Positions 46,704 through 53,925 of a stretch of DNA of 64,000 nucleotides are shown piece by piece; the stretch's first letter is position 1, and every line of letters begins with the position of its first letter. The DNA is from Niabella soli DSM 19437. Lineage in GTDB: Bacteria > Bacteroidota > Bacteroidia > Chitinophagales > Chitinophagaceae. A model generated the notes under the pieces. The model had not been told where the DNA came from. It did not search any database and was given only the letters and a program-made list of their open reading frames with translations. The position numbers were made by a program, and so were the translations under genes. The stretch is taken from contig NZ_CP007035.1 in the NCBI RefSeq assembly GCF_000243115.2, positions 2,728,001 to 2,792,000 of the forward strand, read 5' to 3'.

Positions 46704-47744
46704 TTATTCAATAGTGATCTGGTTTTTATCGCGTTGATAATTAATTGGTTTGGAGAGTTTTAGGATCTCCAGTATCTGATCAGGACTGCTGTTGTCAATA
46801 TCAAATACCCCTGTATACCTGTATTGTTTGGTTTCGTCTGACTTAAAAATTATCGTTATCCCATATGTTCGTTCCAATTCCACTGCTATTTCCGCCAGGG
46901 GTTTGTTCCCAAAAACCAACTGTCCTTTGGTCCAGGAGGTTTCCGCTACCAGCGTATCTTTAACGGTTGTAATCGGAATAATATCGATCGAGTCGCTACG
47001 GCTTTCTTCCGTATTCGTCACCAGTTTCTGCCCCGGGCTCAGTACAAAATTTTCTTCTTTATGCTGCTTTAGGTAAATCGCTACTTTGCCCCGTATCAGC
47101 GCCGTTTCAAAAACACCATCGTCAAAAGCCCTTACATTAAAGGCGGTACCCAGTACTTTTATATCACCCGCTTTTGTGTGTACAATAAACGGATGCGCCG
47201 CATCATGCACCACATCAAAATAGGCCTCCCCCGATAATGTTACTTCGCGCGTATCGCCTTTAAATTTTTCATTATAGCTGATCCGGCTGTTTGCGTTCAA
47301 CATTACCACTGTACCATCCGGCAACGTAATAGTGGATTTTGATTTTTTCGTAGTTGCCATTTCATTTTTCAATGAGCCACTCTCCTGTTTTCCCTTCAGT
47401 ATACTGATCAAAAAACCTGCAAGCGACAATATCACTGCCGCTGCGGCATAACGGGCAATTTTCCTTCTGAAACCCGTAGGCCGGGGAACAGGAGCTAATT
47501 TCTTTTCATCATCAAACAATCCCTGCAAATGCAGTTTCGTAAAATGCGCCGCATATGCCTGTTCTGCCAAACCAGCGTCCTCTTTTTCTTCTGCCTTTTT
47601 AATAACCAACTGGTCATAAAAAAAGCGCAACTCCGGATTTTCACCCAGGATCGCTTCCAGGCGCTCCAATTCTTCGACAGATGCTTCTCCGGATAATTTC
47701 AGGGCAAACAACCTGTAAAACTTATTTTCCAGTTTTTTGTCCAT
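46704..47744 (-). CDS. FecR family anti-sigma factor
   Basis: 346 residues: a cytoplasmic N-terminal region, one transmembrane helix (ARYAAAAVILSLAGFLISIL) and a periplasmic FecR domain with TITLPDGTVVMLNANSRISY and GEAYFDVVHDAAHPFIVHT, plus the C-terminal DUF4974-like region (KPLAEIAVELERTYGITIIF). It holds the sigma factor at the membrane until the SusC STN domain signals. Follows the sigma gene by 44 bases. Confidence 0.96.
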   Translation of the reverse strand: MDKKLENKFYRLFALKLSGEASVEELERLEAILGENPELRFFYDQLVIKKAEEKEDAGLAEQAYAAHFTKLHLQGLFDDEKKLAPVPRPTGFRRKIARYAAAAVILSLAGFLISILKGKQESGSLKNEMATTKKSKSTITLPDGTVVMLNANSRISYNEKFKGDTREVTLSGEAYFDVVHDAAHPFIVHTKAGDIKVLGTAFNVRAFDDGVFETALIRGKVAIYLKQHKEENFVLSPGQKLVTNTEESRSDSIDIIPITTVKDTLVAETSWTKGQLVFGNKPLAEIAVELERTYGITIIFKSDETKQYRYTGVFDIDNSSPDQILEILKLSKPINYQRDKNQITIE

Positions 47745-47788
47745 TACAATATTATAAGACTATTAAAAATAACGTTGCCGTGAAGGGA

Positions 47789-48355
47789 TCAGGATTTTTT
47801 TTTCAAAAGATAGGTATCCAATGCGCCTTTCAGGCGTTTTAAAGCAGTGCGCATGTGTGTTTCAAGGGTATTTTGCGATAATTCCAGTACACTCCCGGCT
47901 TCCTTATAGGAAAGTCCTTCTTCTTTTATTAACCGGAAAACCAACTGACATTGGTGCGGCAACGTTTTTACAGCCCGTTCAATCAGCAGGGAGAGTTCCT
48001 TGGTTGCCAAATGCTGATCCGGTTCATTGCCTGGAACCGGCTCGTCACCAACCATCATTTCCGGCAGGCAGGCTTCACGCCGATACTTTTTCAAATAGGT
48101 GATCGCTGTATTCCTTGTGGCAGTCAGCAGGTACATTTTCAAATGATCTATATACGCCAGCTTCGTTTCCATTGTCCATAGCCGCGTCATTACGTCAGAG
48201 ACGATCTCTTCGGCCAGATGTTCCTGTTGAATGATCAGAACAGCCAGCTTGCGGAGCATTGGATAAAAATGCAGGAACAATTCTTTGTATGCCACCTGGT
48301 CACGGGCATACGCCACCCGGTTCTGCAGATATACAAGATGTGCCTTATCCTTCAT
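47789..48355 (-). CDS. ECF-type RNA polymerase sigma factor
   Basis: 188 residues from the ATG at 48355 (open frame to 48388). Region 2 (ELFLHFYPMLRKLAVLIIQQ, then AEEIVSDVMTRLWT) and region 4 (LPHQCQLVFRLIKEEGLSYK, then SQNTLETHMRTALKRLK) are clear. Typical Bacteroidota FecI-like sigma that, with FecR and STN-SusC, switches on the locus in response to its glycan. Confidence 0.95.
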   Translation of the reverse strand: MKDKAHLVYLQNRVAYARDQVAYKELFLHFYPMLRKLAVLIIQQEHLAEEIVSDVMTRLWTMETKLAYIDHLKMYLLTATRNTAITYLKKYRREACLPEMMVGDEPVPGNEPDQHLATKELSLLIERAVKTLPHQCQLVFRLIKEEGLSYKEAGSVLELSQNTLETHMRTALKRLKGALDTYLLKKKS

Positions 48356-48433
48356 AACAAGCCTTATAGCGCCATGAAGGTATAACAAATGAAAATAGCA
48401 ACAAAAAGATCACCTAATGGAGATCAGCATAAC

Positions 48434-49141
48434 TTATTTTGTTAATGGCCGGATCTTAATATTCCTGAAATGCACGGTATCCCCGTGCTCCTGCAACAGG
48501 ATAGGAGATTCCTTTACCAGTCCAAACCCTTTTTCGTTTTTAAATTTACTTTTGGCAATACCAGCATTAAAAGCAGCGCTGCCCCGGTCGTATTCCAGCA
48601 TTTTTACTCCGTTTAACCAATGCTCCACGTGATTGTTTTTTGCAATGATCACGGCTTTATTCCACTGCCCCACCGGCTTAACCGGTTTTTTCAACGGGGC
48701 CGGGATAACATCATAAAAGGATGCCAGGCGGCGGTTGCCGGCTATTCCCAATTTAGCATCGGGGTGATTTTCATCATCAATGATCTGGTATTCGCAGCCC
48801 AGCGAAGTATTCGGCAACAGATAATATTTAATACCGCTGTTAGCCCCTTTTTCCACTTTAAATTCAACAGATAATTCAAAATCGGAAAATTTCCGATCCG
48901 TAACGATATCGCCGCCATGGCCATCGGCAGGGTTTACACTCAGCACACCGTCATCAATCTGCCAGCCTTTTGCTGTGAACGGCTGCCCGCTGGCTTTTTT
49001 CCAGCCATCAAACGTTTTTCCGTTGAACAATAAAACCCAGCCTTGTTTTTTTTCTTTTTTTGTCAGCGCCGGTAGCTGTGCTTTTAACTGCATTGAAGTT
49101 CCCAGCAATAATAATGCTGCAAACAGCTTTACTTTTTTCAT
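48434..49141 (-). CDS. secreted DUF1080 protein (3-keto-glycoside hydrolase-like)
   Basis: 235 residues. Signal peptide (LFAALLLLGTSMQLKAQ) and one DUF1080 jelly-roll domain: KQGWVLLFNGKTFDGWKKAS, FELSVEFKVEKGANSGIKYY, and the C-terminal QEHGDTVHFRNIKIRP. Closer to the classic single-domain family than the protein at 29248. It sits just upstream of the sigma factor gene of the SusC/SusD locus, so it may take part in glycan breakdown there. Confidence 0.92.
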   Translation of the reverse strand: MKKVKLFAALLLLGTSMQLKAQLPALTKKEKKQGWVLLFNGKTFDGWKKASGQPFTAKGWQIDDGVLSVNPADGHGGDIVTDRKFSDFELSVEFKVEKGANSGIKYYLLPNTSLGCEYQIIDDENHPDAKLGIAGNRRLASFYDVIPAPLKKPVKPVGQWNKAVIIAKNNHVEHWLNGVKMLEYDRGSAAFNAGIAKSKFKNEKGFGLVKESPILLQEHGDTVHFRNIKIRPLTK

Positions 49142-49227
49142 ATAGAAACATTATTAAATTTTGGGCAGACAATGATCGTCTGCTTCAGCCAGTGAAGTTA
49201 GCAATACTATTTAGAATCGAAAACAAA

Positions 49228-49253
49228 GAGGCGGATCAAAATTGACCCGCCTC
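49228..49253 (-). terminator. intrinsic terminator of the beta-barrel gene
   Basis: GAGGCGG (49228-49234) pairs with CCGCCTC (49247-49253), with TCAA/TTGA pairing inside. On the minus strand TTTGTTTT follows the stem. Confidence 0.7.
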
Positions 49254-49274
49254 TCACAATTAATTGCGAAAACG

Positions 49275-50042
49275 TTATAGCCCGCCGAAGCTTAAACCAA
49301 CCGTTACAGGGCGCAGATCAGGCCCTACCCCCTCCTTCAGCAACTTGGTAAATTGATAAGAACCAAACAGGGTAAAATGCCCCACCCCGATCCGGGCGGT
49401 CCCCGCAACCCGGGTAGTATTAAAATAATATTTGCTGGATTCTTTTAAAATAAACTGCTGTGTTCCTACTTCCTGCAAACGGGTGCGGGTATCCGCTTTG
49501 ATCATCGTTCCCACCTTTACACCCAGCGCAAATTTGAAGCTGCGGTCGCTATGTTCCGGATCTGCCACAAAGCGTAATTCTACCGGCAGCTCAAGGTAGG
49601 TAGTTGCCAATTTTGTCTTTTTTATGGTCATCCGTGTAGAATCATAAAGAAAGGGCAATCGTGCAGAGGTTGCTTTTACATTAACAAAATTCTGTTTTTT
49701 ATCGAGCGAAATATTATCTGATCCGATACCCAATCCAATCGCCGCACTTAACTGGGGCGTTGTTTTGAAAGGAAAGTCCAGCATAAAATAGGCGTTGATC
49801 GTTTTAGGTAAGCCTCCGGTTTTAATACTATCCGGCGTGTTTAACCATTGGGTATACCCCAACTGCAAAAGAAAATGATCGTTGGCTCTTTTAGTAAGAT
49901 CGTATTTCTTTTTATGCTTGACCGGCGTTTCTGTTGTAGTTTTTGTTGGCGGGGGAATGCTGTTAGCAGATGTGTCAACCTGTGCAAAGGACGCCTGGCC
50001 TAGCAAGAAAGCGGCGATAAGGAATAAGACTATTTTCTTCAT
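49275..50042 (-). CDS. outer-membrane beta-barrel protein (PorT-like)
   Basis: 255 residues with a signal peptide (IVLFLIAAFLLGQASFAQ), a charged linker, and alternating hydrophobic strands typical of an 8-stranded barrel of the OMP_b-brl group (HFLLQLGYTQWLNTPDSI, LELPVELRFVADPEHSDRSF, GVKVGTMIKADTRTR, GHFTLFGSYQFTKLLKEGVG). Function unknown. Confidence 0.83.
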   Translation of the reverse strand: MKKIVLFLIAAFLLGQASFAQVDTSANSIPPPTKTTTETPVKHKKKYDLTKRANDHFLLQLGYTQWLNTPDSIKTGGLPKTINAYFMLDFPFKTTPQLSAAIGLGIGSDNISLDKKQNFVNVKATSARLPFLYDSTRMTIKKTKLATTYLELPVELRFVADPEHSDRSFKFALGVKVGTMIKADTRTRLQEVGTQQFILKESSKYYFNTTRVAGTARIGVGHFTLFGSYQFTKLLKEGVGPDLRPVTVGLSFGGL

Positions 50043-50153
50043 AATTCATTTAAGTTGGCGCAAATATATTTGTCTTTGGGTTAAAATTAGGTTAATACGC
50101 CCTTGTTCTTTTGAAGAAGTTGCACTTTTTCTTTATTAAATATTGATTTTACA

Positions 50154-50183
50154 TTGCCAGAATAACTATTTCCTTTAGTTTTG
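50154..50183 (+). promoter_or_regulatory. consensus promoter upstream of the tRNA
   Basis: TTG (50154-50156), 19-base spacer, TAGTTTTG (50176-50183). Transcripts would start near 50190, about 120 bases before the tRNA, and first make a stable hairpin (50188-50224). Confidence 0.6.
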
Positions 50184-50187
50184 CACT

Positions 50188-50224
50188 CCCCAAGCCGGAA
50201 AATATTTTTGCTAGGCTTTGGGGG
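50188..50224 (+). ncRNA. leader hairpin or small RNA before the tRNA
   Basis: CCCCAAGCC pairs with GGCTTTGGGG (one-base bulge) over a 17-base loop, right after a good promoter. No T-run follows, so it is probably the 5' end of the tRNA precursor. A separate small RNA is possible. No known family recognised. Confidence 0.35.
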
Positions 50225-50312
50225 CAGATGTTATCAGGAGTTCGGATCTCGTGAAAAAGGTAAACAGTTCTTTTTAGATAGAAATATATTATTTATGCGA
50301 TTTATTGCATAA

Positions 50313-50386
50313 GGTCCTATAGCTCAGTTGGTTAGAGCACCTGACTCATAATCAGGTGGTCCCTGGTTCGAGCCCAGGTGGGACCA
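50313..50386 (+). tRNA. tRNA with CAU anticodon, probably tRNA-Ile2 (otherwise tRNA-Met)
   Basis: Full cloverleaf: acceptor GGTCCTA with TGGGACC, D arm AGCTCAGTTGGTTAGAGCA, anticodon arm CCTGA-CTCATAA-TCAGG with CAT at 50347-50349, T arm CCTGG-TTCGAGC-CCAGG, discriminator A at 50386. CCA is not encoded. The acceptor stem has C4-G69 and C5-G68, the pairs TilS uses to pick tRNA-Ile2 over tRNA-Met, so the CAU may be modified to lysidine and read AUA. Confidence 0.93.
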
Positions 50387-50393
50387 CATAATT

Positions 50394-50424
50394 AAGCAGT
50401 TACGAATGTGTAGCTGCTTTTTTT
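50394..50424 (+). terminator. intrinsic terminator of the tRNA gene
   Basis: AAGCAGTTAC pairs with GTAGCTGCTT (one G-U) over a 6-base loop, followed by five more T. Strong. Confidence 0.8.
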
Positions 50425-50506
50425 ATTCCCTTAGAACTTCTGAATATAACAACGGCTGAAAACCATGAGCGCTCCCGGCCGGCATATATTCATTTTTTCT
50501 TCTACA

Positions 50507-50713
50507 TTATTCACCAAAAATCCAAAAAGGACTCCCATCCGGAGCATCGAATGCAACGGGTTCAACTAACCTAAAAAAAATTGTTGCCCCGTCTTTCAAA
50601 ATAACCCAAAAACCAACATCTCCTTTTAAGGCGCCCAGGTCAGCACTCTGCGCCTCCGGGTACCTTTGATAGATCCTGGCTAATGTTTTACTCCTGTTTT
50701 CATTAAAGTCCAT
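50507..50713 (-). CDS. small hypothetical protein divergent from an XRE regulator
   Basis: 68 residues from the ATG at 50713. The frame is open to 50809, but that stretch overlaps the promoter box TATATTTG (50794-50787), so the shorter form is preferred. The middle (LGALKGDVGFWVILKDGATI and FFRLVEPVAFD) looks like beta strands. No known family. Shares the operator region with the regulator gene on the other strand, hence probably controlled by it. Confidence 0.5.
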   Translation of the reverse strand: MDFNENRSKTLARIYQRYPEAQSADLGALKGDVGFWVILKDGATIFFRLVEPVAFDAPDGSPFWIFGE

Positions 50714-50786
50714 ACACAATCGTTCAATTTTGCCGATGCCATAGGAAGGTATCGCGAGCAAACGGCTATTTTGTAGTGAGTACGGC

Positions 50787-50824
50787 CAAATATAGGCAAA
50801 TATGCTCATAGGTTTATTTGCCTA
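50787..50824. promoter_or_regulatory. operator and promoter region of the divergent XRE pair
   Basis: A perfect 10-bp inverted repeat, TAGGCAAATA (50793-50802) and TATTTGCCTA (50815-50824), with a 12-base spacer, centred between the two genes. The leftward promoter box TATATTTG (50787-50794) touches its left arm. Likely binding site of the XRE protein. Confidence 0.65.
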
Positions 50825-50843
50825 TTTAGCGACTTTTATTTTT

Positions 50844-51065
50844 GTGACCAAAGAAGAGGCACAAATATTAAAAGATTTCGGTAAACGACTGAGGGGCATT
50901 CGTTTAAAGAGAAAGTTTACCCAGGAAAAATTGGCCTTTACGATGGAGATGGAAATTTCGCAAATAAGCAGAATAGAACGAGGTGTGATAAATACATCGC
51001 TTCTCAATATTATTAAAATAGCCGAAACGCTTCATATTTCACCCTGTGAATTATTTGAAGGCTAA
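50844..51065 (+). CDS. XRE-family helix-turn-helix regulator
   Basis: 73 residues of one HTH domain: FGKRLRGIRLKRKFTQEKLA, SQISRIERGVINTSLLNIIK and the end AETLHISPCELFEG. The GTG at 50844 gives the normal family length; the in-frame ATG at 50802 lies in the operator. The GTG itself is part of a TATTTTTG promoter-like box, which makes the start unusual. Probable repressor of itself and the divergent small gene. Confidence 0.85.
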   Translation: MTKEEAQILKDFGKRLRGIRLKRKFTQEKLAFTMEMEISQISRIERGVINTSLLNIIKIAETLHISPCELFEG

Positions 51066-51471
51066 CAAAAAATACCGCTCCAGCGACGAACGGGAGTGTC
51101 CTTACTTTTGTGACCAAAGGAGTGCACGATAAATGACAGCACTATCCCCTTCAGAATACTATTGAAATTAGACAGGTGCATAACATTTTTCTACCTGGGT
51201 CATTCTATCCCTTTACTTCTTTGTCGGTTTTCTGGCGACCGGGAGACTTGTGTAACAGCAATAGTACAATGCTGCTGTGCGCCGCCCCAGTCTTCTCTGT
51301 CTCACTAGAAAACCAAACTAACACCGGGTTTGTTTTTAATGCCCAGCCTTAAAAAAACCATCATCTTGAAAAAAATGTTATGCACCCATTGGAAGCACCG
51401 GTAACACAACTATTACCTTATTTTATACCTTTGCAACATCCTGTTTTACGGGTTCTAATAAATGGAATAAT
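51066..51471. other. 406-base intergenic stretch with a copy of the XRE gene's start
   Basis: No gene. TTTTGTGACCAAAG at 50840-50853 recurs at 51106-51119, and the match extends to 17 bases with one change; the second copy is followed by a stop after eight codons. It also has an ACAGCA/TGCTGT hairpin near 51255-51278 and the pirin promoter box. Confidence 0.55.
51426..51433 (+). promoter_or_regulatory. -7 promoter box of the pirin gene
   Basis: TACCTTTG, matching TAnnTTTG, 38 bases before the ATG at 51472. No TTG at the usual distance. Confidence 0.45.
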
Positions 51472-52185
51472 ATGCAAACACAACTCTTTCCTGCATCTGA
51501 GCGTGGTAAAAAAGATATCGGCTGGCTGAAAAGCAATTTTGTTTTCAGCTTCAGCAACCATTATCATCCCATGCGAAGCGCATTTGGTACTTTGTTTGCC
51601 TTTAACGATGACTATGTGCAGCCGGGGAAAGGTTTTGGGATTCACCCCCATGTGAATATGGAAATCATTTCCGTATTGCTGAAAGGCAACATGAATCATA
51701 TTGACACCCTGGGGTACAGTACTAAATTTGAAGCGGGCGGCGTGCAGATCATGAGCGCCGGCAGCGGTCTGCGACACGAGGAATATAATATTGGAGCAAA
51801 CGATGTGAATTTTTTGCAGATCTGGATCTACCCCAAGCTACAGAACATTACTCCCCGCTACCAGTTCCGTAATTTTCCAAAAGAGGAACGCAAAAACAAA
51901 CTGGTCACCATCGTTTCGCATGAAGAAGGTTTCGGCCATTGCTGGATCAACCAGAATTCAAAATTATCACTGGGCTATTTTGATAAAAACGAAACAATCA
52001 ACTATACCTTCCCCCCGGAAAATATGTGTCTTTTTATTTTCGTGATTACGGGAAACGTTATCATCAATGACATTGCTGTTCCCGAGCGGGACGCGATTGG
52101 CATCTGGGATACCGACCGGATTATGATTACCTGTAATACGGAAAGCGAATTTTTAATAATTGAAACGCCGGTTAATCAGAAATAA
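51472..52185 (+). CDS. pirin family protein
   Basis: 237 residues of a double cupin. The N-terminal cupin has GFGIHPHVNMEIISVLLKGN, with the metal-binding His, His and Glu, and VQIMSAGSGLRHEEYN. Pirins bind iron; some act as quercetinases, others as redox sensors. The C-terminal cupin (NMCLFIFVITGNVIIND) is degenerate, as usual. Single-gene unit. Confidence 0.93.
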   Translation: MQTQLFPASERGKKDIGWLKSNFVFSFSNHYHPMRSAFGTLFAFNDDYVQPGKGFGIHPHVNMEIISVLLKGNMNHIDTLGYSTKFEAGGVQIMSAGSGLRHEEYNIGANDVNFLQIWIYPKLQNITPRYQFRNFPKEERKNKLVTIVSHEEGFGHCWINQNSKLSLGYFDKNETINYTFPPENMCLFIFVITGNVIINDIAVPERDAIGIWDTDRIMITCNTESEFLIIETPVNQK

Positions 52186-52243
52186 AAAACGGTAAAATTA
52201 AGGCCCTATAATTCAACTTAAGGGTCCAGAAATATTAACCTGA

Positions 52244-52251
52244 TATATTTG
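52244..52251 (+). promoter_or_regulatory. -7 promoter box of the SMR gene
   Basis: TATATTTG, matching TAnnTTTG. It overlaps a possible TTG start at 52249, so translation begins at the ATG at 52270. Confidence 0.5.
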
Positions 52252-52269
52252 CACGAAATCTCACTCCAA

Positions 52270-52599
52270 ATGCATTGGATCTTATTAATCATAGCCGGGC
52301 TATTTGAAGCGGGTTTTGCAACCTGCCTGGGCATGGCCAATCAAACCAAAGGGCAAACTTCTCTTTTATGGTTTGCAGGTTTTATTGTTGCGCTGATCAT
52401 AAGTATGGTGCTCCTGTACCTTGCCACGCAAAAGCTGCCTATAGGCACTGCTTATGCCGTGTGGACGGGCATTGGCGCCGTTACAACCGTAATTGTAGGA
52501 ATTGTCGTATTTAAAGAACCGGCCACTTTTTGGCGCCTGTTCTTCATTGTTACACTTATCGCAAGTATTATAGGGTTGAAGTACGTTTCGCCCGCTTAA
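52270..52599 (+). CDS. small multidrug resistance (SMR) transporter, SugE/Gdx-like
   Basis: 109 residues, four transmembrane helices. The essential Glu is in IAGLFEAGFATCLG, and helix 3 has GTAYAVWTGIGAVTTVIVGI, the family signature. The sequence after the Glu fits the SugE/guanidinium-exporter branch as well as EmrE; no guanidine riboswitch is seen upstream. Inner-membrane homodimer. Confidence 0.93.
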   Translation: MHWILLIIAGLFEAGFATCLGMANQTKGQTSLLWFAGFIVALIISMVLLYLATQKLPIGTAYAVWTGIGAVTTVIVGIVVFKEPATFWRLFFIVTLIASIIGLKYVSPA

Positions 52600-52623
52600 C
52601 GTTTGCTGTGCGCGGTAATAAAA

Positions 52624-52649
52624 CACCCGGGTCTGCCTGGACCCGGGTG
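52624..52649. terminator. bidirectional terminator between SMR and DUF1508 genes
   Basis: CACCCGGGTC (52624-52633) is perfectly inverted as GACCCGGGTG (52640-52649) with a 6-base loop. TTTTATTA follows on the minus strand and TATTTTTT farther on the plus strand. Confidence 0.85.
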
Positions 52650-52676
52650 GATATACTATTTTTTGCCGCAGTTTAC

Positions 52677-53012
52677 CTACGCCTGTGTTTCATCAGCGAC
52701 CGCTGCTTCGGGCGCATTCTTTTTTACTGATTCAATACCATTTTCCCTCGCTGCTTCTGATTCATACAATTCACTCGTCCCGATCACCTGCCCGTTACCG
52801 GCTTTCAGGTTAAAAAAGGGTTTGTTGTTAGAAGATGTTTTGCGTTCATAATGCTTGTCATCCGATGCATTTTTCTTAACGGATTCAATGCCGTTATCGC
52901 AGGCGGCGCGTGTTGTGTACCCTTCGCTGGCAAGAATGGTTTGTCCGTTTGCAGCATTCAGTTTAAACTGGAATTCCCCGTTTTTTCTTGTGGTAATTAC
53001 AAATTTGCCCAT
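52677..53012 (-). CDS. DUF1508 (YegP-like) protein with two repeats
   Basis: 111 residues made of two UPF0339/DUF1508 units: GEFQFKLNAANGQTILASEG...NGIESVKKNA and KPFFNLKAGNGQVIGTSELY...NGIESVKKNA. These small beta-alpha proteins are widespread with no defined role. The short Ala-rich tail is not conserved. Stands alone. Confidence 0.93.
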   Translation of the reverse strand: MGKFVITTRKNGEFQFKLNAANGQTILASEGYTTRAACDNGIESVKKNASDDKHYERKTSSNNKPFFNLKAGNGQVIGTSELYESEAARENGIESVKKNAPEAAVADETQA

Positions 53013-53113
53013 AGATTAAAATTTTTTTGTCCTTAAAGATGGTGAATTAATAATATCCGGGCAAATTTATAATAGTTTTTATTGCTGGCTACCTGATTCT
53101 GACTAGGGCAGAA

Positions 53114-53187
53114 TGCTAAACGCAGAACGCCAAATGCAAACGGACAATCACTAACAGCTTTAAGCGTTAAGCGTTACGCATTTAGCA
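53114..53187. repeat. inverted tract after the LytTR gene
   Basis: TGCTAAACGC (53114-53123) pairs with GCATTTAGCA (53178-53187) with one G-T mismatch; the loop has repeats of CAAATGC and AGCGTTA. Same style as other intergenic tracts here; may end the LytTR operon. Confidence 0.45.
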
Positions 53188-53190
53188 CAA

Positions 53191-53925
53191 TCACAGTCCC
53201 AGCACGGCTTTCAGCTTACCGTAACCATTACGGCTTACGTTGATCTTGGTGCCGTTTTTAAGTATGGCCACATGCCCATCTTTTTCATAGGGGTCAATGC
53301 GCGTAATTTCCTGTACATTAACAATATAGGACCTATGGCATCGCACAAAAAGATCCTGCGAAAGGAAGTTTTCAAAAAAGGACATGGTTTTATTTTTCAG
53401 ATAATACCCGTCTTTGGTAAAGATCTTTACAAAATCGTCAGCCGCCTCCAGGTACAGCACTTCGTGCACCGGGATGATCTTTATTTTACTTCCATTTTTT
53501 ACAACAATACGACTGTTAGAGTTGGGCAACTGCACATCATTCAGCAATTCCTGTGTATTGGTTTGATTACCTTTTTGCTGTACCAGGAACTTATTCACCG
53601 CTTTATCAAAACGCTCCTGGTCAAACGGTTTTAATAAATAATCAACAGCATGCGCCTCAAAAGCTTTAATAGCATATTCATCAAACGCAGTAGCAAAAAT
53701 CACTGCAGGAGGCTCTTCAATCAGCTCCAGCATTTCAAAGCCGCTTATTTTTGGCATCTGAATATCCAGGAAAATGAGGTCAGGCTTATGCTCCTGGATC
53801 GCTTTTATCCCTTCAAATCCATCGCCGCACTCGGCTGCCAGCTCCAGTTGAGGAAATTTCTGCAGGTATTCCTTCACCATACTTCTTGCCAGGAACTCAT
53901 CGTCAATTATTACTACTTTGCTCAT
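53191..53925 (-). CDS. LytTR-family response regulator
   Basis: 244 residues. Receiver domain with phospho-acceptor Asp54 (LIFLDIQMPKISG) and the Lys in YLLKPF; LytTR DNA-binding domain from about 140, with FVRCHRSYIVNVQEI and the closing NVSRNGYGKLKAVLGL. Overlaps the histidine kinase gene by 23 bases; they are a two-component pair. Confidence 0.96.
   Translation of the reverse strand: MSKVVIIDDEFLARSMVKEYLQKFPQLELAAECGDGFEGIKAIQEHKPDLIFLDIQMPKISGFEMLELIEEPPAVIFATAFDEYAIKAFEAHAVDYLLKPFDQERFDKAVNKFLVQQKGNQTNTQELLNDVQLPNSNSRIVVKNGSKIKIIPVHEVLYLEAADDFVKIFTKDGYYLKNKTMSFFENFLSQDLFVRCHRSYIVNVQEITRIDPYEKDGHVAILKNGTKINVSRNGYGKLKAVLGL

Noticed and set aside
52200-52269. guanidine riboswitch before the SMR gene
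   Set aside because: The leader is only about 20 bases after the promoter box, too short for one.
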